A stretch of 64,000 nucleotides of DNA from Uranotaenia lowii (taxonomy: Eukaryota > Arthropoda > Insecta > Diptera > Culicidae), in the NCBI RefSeq assembly GCF_029784155.1, contig NC_073693.1, positions 150,476,843-150,540,842 of the forward strand, read 5' to 3'. This document shows, one piece after another, positions 45,607 through 56,939 of this stretch. Under the pieces are notes generated by a model that searched no databases, was not told the DNA's origin, and worked only from the letters and a program-made list of their open reading frames with translations. Position numbers and translations under genes: made by a program. How positions within the stretch are numbered: the stretch's first letter is position 1; each line of letters starts with the position of its first letter.

Positions 45607-47252
45607 CAAATTGTCATACAAAATTGAACATGTTCATTGACTACATGCAACTAAAACATTTCTAATTGTCTATTGATATGACATGTTTTTTCTGAAAAAG
45701 TGGATATTTCCGTTTAACTAGTAATTTTAGTAAATTCTGTGCTTTAATTAATTATTTTCCACTCAGAATTTTCACATTTTTTGCACTCAATGTTGATTTT
45801 TAATAATTAGTTCAATAATTCAAAGACACTTTACATATCCATAAGTTTATTTTTTCTACCGTAAAATCTTAAACATGAAGTTTTTAAATTATTATACTCG
45901 CTGAAAAAACTTATGTATGTAAGAAAGTCGGGCAATTTGCATTGTCTGAAAAGTGTCAAAGTCAACTCAACTGCATTGGCTTTGAGAGATCACTTTTTTA
46001 TCAGATTTATTTTGAAATCCTTCATCCCGACAAAGAATCTAAAAGCTGTTCTAAAAAAATCTGTTTCTCAAATTTCGTGACGACAAATCTAAAAGAATTT
46101 TATTCCATGTCAACAGCGATTCCCTTGATATTGTTATTAATAATGTTAGAATATTGTACAGGAGGAAAACTACGACCCTTAATCCCAAAAACTAGAAGTC
46201 GAAGGTTGGTATTTGTCCCTTATCATCCAGAAAAATAAACAGTCATAGCTTTGTGAAACTTAATTTGATCCAAAACAGTTTTTCAGCCGGAAAACTCTTG
46301 GGAAGCATTTCTATGTGATGTGAATGTTTCCTGAAGATTGATGAAATGCTACAGAGGTTACATTAATTACAAATAAACCCACTTATATGTAAAAGATATT
46401 TGTATCAATTAATTTTTCGAAAATAAAATTTTTATACAAAATTGTATATTATGAGCATAAATCAGTCAAACGATCGGAAACTTTGGGCGTGGTTGTGTCC
46501 ATTTTCAAGTTTTAAATTGAGATTTATTATGTGAAAATCGATCGACTTCCAAGTGAGTCCTAAAACCTTTTTTTTTCAAATCGTATCTTCTTCATAGGGG
46601 TAAAAGGGGGCAAAACAGATCACGTTCTCTAATTTTTTCGCCTGTTAATAGCCACTTAAAAATTAGGCATTAAATACCTTTCAGTTCAATCTATGGGATT
46701 TTAAAGACATAAAATTTTATGTTGGTAGGACATATAAAGAAAAAGGCTCAACACTGGGCAAATTAGTTTAAATAATACTCCACTCAAATGGCTTCGGGTG
46801 AATTAAGAGGTGGATTTGAGTTTCTGAGAAAACTGCACGTGTGATAAATGCTATTCCAGACACTCAAACCGGCGGCTGAGTGTTTTTTGGACCGAATTGG
46901 AATTGAAAAGTGCATTGGATAGGGAAGCCCCCCTTCCCTCCCCCCTCCTAAGGGGCCGTCTAAAAATTTGATTGCATTTGAACTAGAAGTTCTCATAATA
47001 AGCTTCCGTACAAATATCAGCCAATTCGACCTCATGGTGACTGATTTTTAAAATGTGCAACCATTGGAAAAAATCGGACAACATTATGTACGACACAAAA
47101 TTTGCCTGTGCAACTATTGGGCACAGACAAGCTGTTTTAAATGATTTTTTAAATTTTTAAGTCACTTTTTTCAAACACTCGAACTTTTGGATCTTGTTGG
47201 CCAATCCTGGATGAGTGCATCGACAATCATCATGTGCTTAGCTGTGCAACGA
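45607..47252. other. AT-rich stretch, no gene
   Basis: No splice-supported exon was seen. A C/G-rich patch at about 46928-46960 and a GGGGTAAAAGGGGGCAAAAC string at 46599 are repeat-like, but no boundary was found. Frames at 45942-46238 and 46784-47035 show no recognisable motif. Confidence 0.35.
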
Positions 47253-49507
47253 TTGGTAAATCACCCTACGATAAAAATAAAAACACAAACTTCTATGTTT
47301 GAGGAGATAGAGACAAACAATTTTCTACAAAATTGTAGATCTCATTAAAACATAAAAGATTGCTGAAATAATAAGAGCTCTCTCTCTATTCAATGCAGAG
47401 TTATAATGCTTTTAGTTTGAAACAAACAAAATTTGTTTTCAATACCTAGCTAATATATGTTTTAAACTTAAATAAACATGATGTTCTCAATATTTATTGA
47501 GACAATCAATACGCACATTTGTCACTAGATCTTTAGTCGCCACGACTTTTCCTTCCGAAGTGATCGCAATTTCAAGTATTATTTTTCCATAATTTTGCGA
47601 ATTACTAGGGTAAAATGGGACTAGTCGATCTATAAACTACTACAAACTTAGCCAAAAACTGCTTGCCTTTACTCGCCCGTTTTTTGAGTACGTTTGGCAT
47701 AAATTTGTTGAACTCTTTTTTAACGAGAAAATAGAGATTTATTGCCATCGTTAAAGTGACATGTTTCAAATGCACATAACTTTATCAATTTTCAACTGAA
47801 ATTATCAAATAGTACATCAAAACGCATTCAAATTTTATCAGATTTTAAAAAAAAAATATTAAAAATTAACAAAAACTATATCGGTGAAATTTTTATATTC
47901 TTTAAGAAAGAATATTTTAGAATTGAAAGATTATAAAAGGATAGAAGATTAGAAGAAGGTAAACGATGTTGAAAATGAACGGAAGGGTAATTTTAATTAG
48001 AAAAACTTTGTTCCTCACGGGCCTACTACCTTGCAATGGTTTGCAGAAATTTACGTTGATCGACTCTTGATTTCAAAAATCAACACTTGGCTAAAAAGAG
48101 AATAAAATCAGATTTCATTACATCGGTAAATCGCCTAGTATCGGGCCAACTTCCGTAGCGCGAATAGTCCAAAACCCGGCTAGACCACACGTAATGATAC
48201 AATACCGAGAACCGCATCTAGGGGAACATGCTCTATTATGCCCCACCTGAGCCCCTCCATTCTGCCCCACTAACACTTACAGGCACTTTGACTGGAAAGA
48301 AAATCAATATGGAAAAATCGAAATTTATAAAAAATTCAAAGTAGATTTTTTTAGGCTGAATTAACGTTCAAAAAAAGGTTTTAAACTTTTTGTTCACTTT
48401 CAATGAAAATTGGCCGTTTTGGAAAATTAAAGCTTTTTTCATCATATAACGATTGGTGCGTTATGACGAGCGCATGGGCCGTGATAAAACACACTCATAA
48501 AAAGCATACCTTAGCGAGCTCAGTATGACTTTTTAGTATAAAATCTTAATTTAGATTCTCTTCTATCGATGTATCAGACAATATTGTCTTATTCATTTTT
48601 CTCTGCTTGGTGACACCTTGGTGAAAGTGTTTTAAAATTTACATCGAAATGAAGAAAACCCTAAATTGTGAAATTTCCTCTTAACAGGGGTAATTTTAGA
48701 AAAAGAAACCATCCTTGCCATGGCCAATCACAACATTTGAAACAAATTGGCAATACTTTGCAGGCTTAAGAGGCTGCAGATTCTTCAAAACACGAGTGGC
48801 GCATATTAGCCACATGGGGCGTTATATGAACTTTCCTCCTATCGATAAATGTGTCTCGGTTGTATTTGGAGCTTTTCTGAGCGATCACATTTCATCTTTT
48901 TATTCGTTCGTACTGCAAGTTTCCGCTTGTGGGACAAACCACGCTAGGCCTACTATTTTGTGGTGGTTGTTACAATTCTATCTGTATCTACCACTGTAAG
49001 GTAGTAGGCCCCTGAGGAATAAAAAGATGAAATGTGATGACAAGTTTTTCAAATTAAAATTACCCTTCCGCTCATTTTCAACATCGTATTCTAATCTTCT
49101 ATCGGTCTAGAATCTTTCAATTCTTGAATATTTTTTCTCAAAGAATATGAAAATTGCACCGATTTAGCTGATAAAATAATTTCATAAAATAAATTCACGG
49201 TGATTAACTCTTCATTTAAAAAAATAACAACAACTTTTCCATTAAAAATCGTAAATACACTTTAAACATTGTTTAAAGGTACCAAATATTCTTAAAAAAA
49301 TACTATTCAATAGCTCTGTTGATGTTGCAACTTTTATTTGAAAACACCTATGTTTTAAACTAACAGCTTTGTAACTATGCACTGAATAGAGATAAAGCTT
49401 GTTATTTGAGCAAATTTTCATATTTTGATAATATCTACAACTTTGTAGAATAAATTTTATCTTTATCTCTTCGAACATAAAAGGTTGTGTTTTTATTTTT
49501 ATCGTAG
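47253..49507. repeat. Large inverted composite, 2.25 kb
   Basis: The left side begins CTACGATAAAAATAAAAACAC at about 47256 and the right side ends with its complement at about 49505. Inverted similarity continues through TCTACAAAATTGTAGAT / TCTACAAAGTTGTAGAT, CTCTATTCAATGCA / CTCTATTCAGTGCA, a TATATTCTTT-AGAAA block, GATGTTGAAAATGAACGGAAGGG and GGGCCTACTACCTT. Left arm about 790 bases, right about 500, so one arm has gained or lost DNA. The 950-base centre holds a 94-codon frame (48715-48999) with no recognised motif. No transposase. A foldback or TIR element, or two copies in opposite orientation. Confidence 0.75.
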
Positions 49508-49579
49508 TAGGCTGTGGCTAATTTTTGATACTTTCACGCTATGGAGAACGGTCTGACTAGTAAATGTTCTTAACTTCGT

Positions 49580-49800
49580 ATCTTATAAGGCAAACAAGTT
49601 ATGAGCTGTTGAATTGGATTATGGCTTTTGGTATTGAAAACAATCAATTCAACTGATATAACTGAGGTACCTATCTCATGGCTACTGCGAGCAATGCCTC
49701 GATAGGCACCAGCAGTGATTCCTGTTGCTTTTCAATATCAAAAGTCATACTCCTATCCAACAGCTCATAACTTTTTTGCCTAATAAGATTCTAAATTACG
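49580..49800. mobile_element. Small foldback MITE
   Basis: Arms of about 60 bases: CTTATAAGGCAAACAAGTTA through GAGCTGTTGAATTGG and GGCTTTTGGTATTGAAAA at 49588-49645 are mirrored by CTTATTAGGCAAAAAAGTTA and GAGCTGTTGGATAGG in complement at 49728-49790. A GCCTCGATAGGC dyad lies near the centre. Noncoding. Confidence 0.75.
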
Positions 49801-50541
49801 ATCTTCGACAAAGTTGTTCAGTTTAAAATTTCTAATAAATAATTTATAAATTGGCACAAAACCCAGGTCGTTTTCACAGGAGAAAAAAAAAGTTGAATTT
49901 TCAGTACAAAAAAAAAATATTGAAAAATATTGAATTTTTGCATACGAACATAAAAGCTAAAATTTACTCATGTAAACGTTAATTAAAAAATCTGCGAAAA
50001 ATCAAAAATGAGATTTGAACAAAAACAAATCTTTTTAGATCCCATGGTTCAAGAAACTCAAAAATAACCCCAAATCGACTCAGTCTAATGCTTTTAAGCT
50101 CATTTAGTATTACAGAATTCATACAAACTTTTTTCTCATACACAATGAGAAAAAAATTTGTAGAAGTTTGTAACGCGATACGAGTTGAGAATTACTGAAA
50201 TTTCTCAATGTCAGCTAATGTTGGGCGTATTGAAAGATAAAAGTGAAGAAATGACGTTTTTGATTTCCTATTTCATATGTCATGATTGGAAATATATGAA
50301 AAATAGAAAATCGTTGATTTTCTTCTTGATAACTAACCATTGTTTTTTTTTTACAGAATAATTATGTTTATAAAACTGAGATGATAAATGATATAATTTG
50401 ATAAACCCAAAATGTGACATTTTTACCATATTAAGAACCGTGAAAAACATGCAGCGAGAGATTTCAGAAATTCACTGAGCCGTATTTCAACACAAAATGA
50501 ATTAAATGTGCAAATTTCAATTTGATTTTTTATAATATTAT
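49801..50541. other. AT-rich spacer
   Basis: No supported feature. Confidence 0.35.
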
Positions 50542-50545
50542 TTAA

Positions 50546-51071
50546 CCCTTTAATGCATAGTGTTGTTTTAAAACAACACTAATCATAATCCAAATATCTC
50601 GAAAACGCATGGATATTTTTAGTGATGTAATCATAAAAAATATTTTAGAAATTAAAAAAAAAATAGCCCATGGTATTTTTGTTAAGATATTTTAATGTGT
50701 GTGTGAGATATCGAACAAAGTATGCGAAAAAGTTGCAAATATCGAATTTATTTCATTTTTTGAAAAAAGTAGTTTTTGGAAAATTGCTGTTATTTCTTCA
50801 AATTCGCAAATTCTAACAAATTTATTAATCTCAATCAATCACAAACACCTTCCTGCACCCAATTAACAAGGTTTTGAAGAAATTAGTAAAACCGTATTGA
50901 AATGAACTAAGAATTTCGAAAAATATTTTTCAACTTTGATGGGTCATAACTTTTAAAATACTCAAATTAACGACTTCAAACCTGTTGAGTTTTGATTTTA
51001 TATTAAAATGTTATTATTTCACTGAATCAATAACTGCAATTCTCATTTTAAAAAAGTCATGCATTAAAGGG
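50546..51071. mobile_element. piggyBac-type MITE, TTAA-flanked
   Basis: TTAA at 50542-50545 and 51072-51075. The ends are CCCTTTAATGCATAG and, in complement, CCCTTTAATGCATGA. TTAA targets with CCC...GGG tips are the piggyBac signature. A TGTTGTTTTAAAACAACA palindrome sits just inside the left tip. The 526-base interior is noncoding. Confidence 0.9.
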
Positions 51072-51075
51072 TTAA

Positions 51076-51964
51076 AAACTAAGTTTAACATTCCAGAGTA
51101 GTTGTGTTAAGAGTAGAGTAATAAAAAGCTTAAGGTAAAAGCTGATATACCTCAGATTTGGTCTGCAATGTGGTGAAATTTTATCATTTAATACTAGGAT
51201 TGGTCACCCTTTTAGTCTCTCTATCATTAATTCATCACTATCGGCTGGAATTGGATATAATTGAATAGAACGGCAATTTTTTTTTATAAAATTCCTTGAT
51301 CCTCATGAAAATATAACTATAAAATCATTCAAAAAAAAAGAACTATTAAATAAACCGCTGCGGTCTATAAAACTAAGCACTTTTAATACTTCAATTTTAG
51401 CTCACAACCTATCTGAATTCATATTTTTTCAATGCGATTTCAACAAAATGAGTTATCTTTGATGCAAAACACCTACTATTTAATGACTTTTTTGCTGTAA
51501 TGTCGTTTTCTGAAGACCACAAAAATCAAAGCTCAAACTTTTAAGAAGCATCTGATAGCAGACATTTTAGAAGATTTCAAAATGGGTTTGTTTATGAAAA
51601 TCGGTTCCGTAGTTTGATTTTAAAACCAAAACAATAATCCCACTCTTTATAACCCTAATCGGCTTATTATTCTTTTTTTGCTGGGTGGCTTTGGATCCCT
51701 AAACAAATATCTAAAAATGCGAATTGTAGAGCTTTCCATTTTAGGAACAGTTAGAACATTTCATGTGTCTAGCTTTAACCATTCCTGAGTTATTGATTCG
51801 AAAAAGTACAGTTCGGGTCATATAAAGCTTGCTTCAGTTATTTATCATTGAATTCAAGATTTCAAGATTCAGGAAACAATTTTTCCTGATTCCTTCGCGT
51901 TTCAAAGTGCCATCATTTTACATTCTAAAGAAGCCAAATGATGCCGCACAAAATCACTAAATAT
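51076..51964. other. AT-rich spacer
   Basis: No supported feature was seen. Confidence 0.35.
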
Positions 51965-52783
51965 GCACCGCTTTCATAGCAAGATGTCAATCGTGAATTC
52001 AGCTAGGTTTTCGGGAGCAAACTGGAACATACCATTCTTGAACGACTTTGCTGTAATGGCCAAAACATCTCGGGGTGGTCGTGAGATCGGATGAACGACA
52101 AAGTTCGTTTTTGGAGACACTCTTTTTTGTATAGCTCCGACGTCATTGTCGTATTTGCAACGAAAACTTTCGTTTTTTTTTTTTGTCACAGTTGCAAATG
52201 CCCTGCCAAATTATAAATTTTCGTGAAAATTGGTAGGCAAAAACAAATTTAAATTTGGCTGGAACATCCCCCCAAGCCGTTGCCAAGTAAAATTTTTGAC
52301 CTGGAATTTGTCCAAAATCGGCTTTGACATAGGTTTCATCGTCCATCAGAAGACACCTGTCGAACTAGGTCAATACCCGGTCATATAGTTTCTGAACACG
52401 GATTTCGGCTACATTATTCTGTTTTAAGGTCCGATTAGGCTGTTTTCTAACTCGATACGACTTGATTTCTTCCTGAAGTAAAAAAATAAAATTCCTCGTG
52501 GTGCTATGGGCAGCCTCGAATTTTCTGGCCAAATCACGATCCAACAGATTGGAATTCCTCTTAATCGTCTTCAAAATCTTACCACGCAGTTTCCGGTCGA
52601 CACTTCTACTTCGACGATTGGCTTGAGGCTTCCGAATCGTCGTCAATGTTTCCTTATACCAATTGATAACGCGTCATACGGTATTTCTGGGCAATTTAAG
52701 CAGTTTAGCTAGCTCAGATGCAGACCACAATAGATTTTCTAAAAAAAACTGTGCATATTTTTTTTCCTTCTTTCGGCTTCCAT
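51965..52783 (-). pseudogene. Decayed ITm DD37E transposase, copy 3
   Basis: The minus-strand ATG at 52783 opens MEAERRKK. After a frameshift it gives WSASELAKLLKLPRNTV (helix-turn-helix), then KLRGKILKTIKRNSNLLDRD, a second DNA-binding stretch, LKQNNVAEIR and KLYDRVLT. A stop precedes LMDDETYVKADFGQIPGQKF with the first catalytic D, followed by FSRKFIIWQGICNCDKK. A frame change leads to a KKSVSKN / DLTTTPRCFGH stretch that corresponds to KECLQKR / FIRSHDHPEMFWP, shifted. The third catalytic region and C-terminus are missing. Closest to the other two copies in motif order. Confidence 0.87.
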
Positions 52784-53459
52784 GTTGACTGTTAACAAAG
52801 TACAGTCGGTTTGCGGAATGTCAAAAATACATATGGGAAGCTGACAAGATTAACGACACGTGGGCGCTAAGAACTTTCAAATCCGTCCACCAGGAGCGCC
52901 ACAATATGAGCAAAAGTTTTTTCACAATTGAAGCAAGCTGCAGACCCTAACCGCCAAGGAAGGTTAATAAAAATATTCAGACTGAAACGAGATACAGAAA
53001 TGTCTTCTGCAACATTAGAAATTGTTCATGAACTAAAAAGCTTCTTGAAGTTGAGAGAACACTTTCTCTCCACTATCTTCCCGATCAGAAGAGCATATCA
53101 GAATCGTTACTCAATCCTATCTCAGCGAGATATTTATATCTGATTCAGTTATAGTTTTGAAAAGAGATTTGTTGTTTGTGATTTTTCTTAAACAGAATTA
53201 TATCAACTTTTGATAAAAACAATTTTTTCAAACGCACTTTTTCAAGCTTTAAGACGAAATTAATCGATTACCTATATGAATGAAAATAATCATTTTTGTG
53301 GAATAGTTGATCTGCCTGCATGCTTTAAAAGCTGCTATTGGATTTTCGGAGCCTTCATTTCAGTAGGTACTTCTAGTATTTCTTCTCAAATTCTGATAAT
53401 CCTATTCCAATTCATTCTAATTTCAATCAATCAGGTAAACTTTCAATGTATTTCATTCA
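52784..53459. other. Spacer upstream of the small membrane-protein gene
   Basis: No clear feature. The 5' end of the ITm relic probably extends to about 52900. Some of this may be promoter DNA of the gene at 53.85 kb; no TATA box was assigned. Confidence 0.3.
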
Positions 53460-53720
53460 TCTGAACGACACTCGAAGTCGACTGCCTGCCCGTCCGCACG
53501 CATCCCTTTTGAAATTCCAAAAGTCTGATTCCAATTCTTCAAGTAAACGTATAGAAATTCCCATTGTCCAGTTTGAATCCACACAAACGGCTGCCTGATT
53601 CCCGTGCGCACGCTTCCCTTTGAGAATTCCAATAGTCCGATCCCGATCGGGCCGATCCTTCAAAATTCCAATACATCAGGTACACTTATATGAATTCCCA
53701 TTGGCCAATTCTATGGAACC
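53440..53720. repeat. Imperfect tandem repeat before the small gene
   Basis: CATCAGGTACACTTATATGAATTCCCATTGGCCA-type units (about 53674) recur as CTTCAAGTAAACGTATAGAAATTCCCATTGTCCA (about 53538), with a shorter copy around 53430 (TCAATCAGGTAAACTTTCAA). CTGCCTG and CGCACGC segments accompany each. The unit is about 110-135 bases. It ends inside the 5' part of the gene's upstream open frame. Confidence 0.6.
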
Positions 53721-53824
53721 CAAAAGGAAGCCTGCCTTTGCGCTGGCCCCAAACAAGCAGCCAGGATCGAGCTATGCAGGATCAGTACGAAAATAAACAC
53801 CCACCTTCTATGAAGCGCAGGTAG
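53690..53824 (+). CDS. Upstream open frame in phase with the small gene
   Basis: Forty-four codons run from ATG at 53690 (a second ATG at 53774, where a tidier 16-codon segment MQDQYENKHPPSMKRR starts) to TAG at 53822-53824. After ten more codons in the same frame comes the main ATG at 53855. Thus one stop codon separates this frame from the membrane-protein frame. It may be a regulatory uORF in the 5' leader, a normal noncoding leader, or part of an N-terminally extended product if the TAG is read through. No conservation data, so the function is open. Confidence 0.35.
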   Translation: MNSHWPILWNPKGSLPLRWPQTSSQDRAMQDQYENKHPPSMKRR

Positions 53825-53854
53825 AGTAGTAAGCAAGGACACACAGCTGGTGGG

Positions 53855-54505
53855 ATGGATGACATTGGAAAAATGGTGAGTTTGAGTCTCATCTCTTACC
53901 GCCATCTTTTTTTTGCATACAAGTCCTATAAGAATTTTAGTTTATATATCCTATCTGGATGAGTTATAATTTTGTTTAAATTCTAACAACGGCTGATATT
54001 AATTAGTTATGGTTGCATGGACTTTTTGATATAATTTGAGATATTTTAACATCCTACGAGTACTAAATTATAACTCATCCAGATAGGAAAAAAATGAATA
54101 TCAGAATATCTCATCTTGATACAATTTAGTTTTTCTCTTCTGATCGGGTTGTTAAATCAAATTGAGATGTTTGTTGTTCCGACTTACTGCTAAGTTTTTT
54201 TTACGACTCAATTTTCATAACAGACAATCATGTTTCACAAGTGCACAAACATTCTCCATTCTAATTCTGATCCCAACTTTTGTTTTTCTCTCTCATTGCA
54301 GCCTTCAACCCGGCCGGAATCGGACTTCACCCTGGATTTGCCACGGGCCGAGCAGCTCCGGGTCAAGATGAAAAAGGAAAAGCAACTGCGGAGCCGCTGC
54401 CGGTGGATTTTCTATCTGCTCAGCGTTGTGTTCTTCCTGCTTTCGGTCATGGTAGTCAGCCTGGTGCTAACCCGGGGCAAACGGATGTTTGGCAGCATGA
54501 TCTGA
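53855..54505 (+). CDS. Two-exon gene for a 74-residue single-pass membrane protein
   Basis: Exon 1 is 53855-53875 (7 codons, MDDIGKM) and ends at ATG|GTGAGT. The intron is 53876-54301, phase 0, ending in a T-rich tract and TCATTGCAG. Exon 2 is 54302-54505 and ends TGA. An in-frame TAG (53822) fixes the start at 53855 unless it is read through. Residues 8-28 are polar (PSTRPESDFTLDLPRAEQLR). A basic stretch follows (residues 29-41, KMKKEKQLRSRCR), then one hydrophobic segment (residues 42-63) and a short basic tail ending RMFGSMI. The strong basic flank before the segment predicts a cytosolic N-terminus. Exon 2 is far richer in GC than its surroundings and has a coding-like third-position bias. 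I do not recognise the family; it looks like a conserved insect micropeptide. No signal peptide and no clear poly(A) signal were seen. Confidence 0.8.
53950..54087. repeat. Perfect 23-bp inverted repeat in the intron
   Basis: CCTATCTGGATGAGTTATAA at 53950, continuing TTT, is exactly complementary to 54065-54087, with a loop of about 92 bases. It looks like a very small MITE inserted in the intron. It could fold in the pre-mRNA, but there is no sign that it affects splicing. Confidence 0.85.
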
Positions 54506-54834
54506 CCGGCATGTTGACCCGTCCATGTCGGTTTGTCTGTGTGTTTATGAGTTCTTAACAGTTGGATAAGGTTGTCATTTTGAATTTTTCTGTTTTTAAA
54601 CTTATGAGAGACTTTTAAACGGATTTTCTTCTGTTTTTTCTTCTTTGTAAGTATTGGAAACATTACGTTGATTCAATCGTGGTTTAAATATAAGTTTTTT
54701 TAAGCGCTGTTTTTTTTTACTTGAACATTGAACAATTTTTTCTCATTTTTATCAAAAACTACTAGAGCTTAAAAAGTTGTAACTCACAAAACAAATTTTG
54801 AAAATAAGCGCATCATAAAATTTATTTAGACGTG
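54506..54834. other. 3' flank of the small gene
   Basis: Presumed 3' UTR at first, with a T-rich run (54580-54650). A canonical AATAAA was not found in the first 300 bases. No other feature. Confidence 0.35.
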
Positions 54835-55012
54835 AATTTACGAATTAAAGTACAAAAGCAACACACGATGAAACAATTTATATACTTTACATCTATGATG
54901 TAAAGTGATGCCAACAAAAAGATGCAAATTTACATAATATGTTTAATTGATCATCGATTTAACGTCAGTATAATGCTCCACCGTGTGTTGTTTTCGTGTA
55001 TTAATTACACTC
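54835..55012. mobile_element. Small MITE with AACACACG ends
   Basis: GTACAAAAGCAACACACGAT near 54850 is matched in complement by TACACGAAAACAACACACGG ending near 55000. A perfect 10-bp hairpin, ACTTTACATC/GATGTAAAGT with a 3-base loop, lies at 54884-54906 inside it. Noncoding and about 180 bases. Confidence 0.55.
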
Positions 55013-56939
55013 CGATTTTCGCCTAAATTTTGTTCTGTAGATGGCGCAAACTTCAATTGTTAAAGGCCACCCATTACTTTGCTAAAAAGTTAGACATTGT
55101 ACTCCCAAGTGTTGTTCTCATTCGATTTTGCAGGTTTTTTCAAATTGCACTGAAAAAGTCATGATATATTTTTTACCCATCTGCACCTCTTGTGGTTTTT
55201 TGATAAAAAAAATATGGTCATTCTTATTATTTTCATTACATTGTTGAAACTCATTGCTTTAAATCAGAACTTAAATATAAAAAATGTTGGTATGGAAAAT
55301 GTAAATGTAAAATCAGTTTTGCCATTTTATTTTCTTCTTTTAAAGCTTCGTTTTAAAAACGGAATTAAGTTTATAATGATTATTTCAAAGCAAGTAAATA
55401 AAAATGCTCGATACCAAGACTCGACATTGGTAATCTGGACATAACACTTTTGACCTTAAATTTTAAACTTTTAATTATTTTTTTTATATTTGTAAATATT
55501 CAGTAAGTATTCGTGCCACGAGTGCCACCTATAGGGATATGTCGGGTAGGACGATCACCCTAAGGTAGAATCGCCATAGAAAACCAGATATTGCTTTTTT
55601 GAACACAGTGTCAGTGCATATAAGCAAATTAGGTTGATTGCTGTCGTATGAACTATAGAAATTAGTTATTTCCCTCATTAAAACTGTTTTTACAGCAATC
55701 CAAAACATGTTTGCAAATTAAACTTTTCAAAAAAGGTTGGAAGTTAAGGAATATTTTGCCAGAAAAATTGTTGTAAAAGCACATATTTTTGGAAGTTAAG
55801 TATTTGAGAACGTTCTGAAACCAAAATGGAATCAACTGGCTCGAGACCATCGAAACAGTTTGGTTTTTCTGAATTCCGTATTTTATAGGCGCTGTCTTCT
55901 GTTTGGCAAGCTAAGTGCTTTTCGACCGACAATTGGTCTTGCCAAGGTCTTTTGAAGACATTTGCGGATCAAACCGATGAAAAATTTAAATTCCTGGAAA
56001 AACTTATGTGTCTGTCTTAACCATCTCCAGGGTTGGAAAACAAAAAAAAAATCAAATCTTGAGTTTGTCTGATTAAATCAATCTTCTCCAATTTGTCTTA
56101 ACAACATTTGCTGCTCCAAACATGCTTCGTAACTTGAAAGCAAAAAAAAATATATTAAAAGTCTACTATGAAAAAATTGAAAATTCTAACTGTTTTGTTT
56201 CAAGGGATACAGCTTTATTTCGTTCTACAAAGTTATAGAATAGGCAAAAATATGCAACTTTGTTAAAAATACCAAAATTCTATCTATATTATAATTGGTT
56301 ATGCTTTCAAGTTATGAAGCAAGTTTTAAGGTGCAAATCTTGTTAAGACAGTTTAGAGATAAAATGAAAAACAAATAAGCTGCGAAAAAGTTTTACATTT
56401 TGCCCTTTTGGACCTCTGTGCAGTGAGAGGGTAACAAATTTTGTTTCTTGTAAATGATCACTATAAAAACTTTTTTCAAGTCTTTTAGAATGATTTTAAT
56501 TGAACAGGTTTGAAAATTTCAGTTGATTTTTTTGTCGAAATGAAAAAAAAAATGCTGCAACGATTTTTTATTCACCTCACCAGAACCCGCCTTAGCAACT
56601 TTTTTTTTAAACGATTGTTGCTCAATCCCTTCGACCGTAATTCGCTGATTTTCCTTCATATGATTAATAAAAACACAACCTTTGAAAACGATTGCAATTT
56701 GTTTTGTTTACTATTATGAGACCTTACTTGATGTAAATGAACAAAGGGTCTCCAAAGTGGCAAACATATACCCATTATTAGATGTATGCCAAACATTGTA
56801 ATTTTCAATCGACTGGAAGTGCCGGTTTGATTCGCTGTGTCCGTCTTACCTGACTTTCCCCTATGTGTATAGAAATGAAATGTACAAAATTATTCAACAT
56901 TCAAACTTTGCAATTATTTACAATCTGCATAAATAGGTA
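55013..56939. other. AT-rich noncoding stretch
   Basis: Frames at 55190-55444 and 56510-56719 are AT-driven and without recognisable motif. No repeat boundary or splice-supported exon was found. Confidence 0.35.

Noticed and set aside
48715..48999. 94-codon frame in the centre of the large inverted composite
   Set aside because: No recognisable motif, no splice signals, and composition of the surrounding repeat.
54280..54558. Alternative frame over exon 2 of the micropeptide gene
   Set aside because: Its start lies in the intron, and the spliced phase-0 frame explains the region better.
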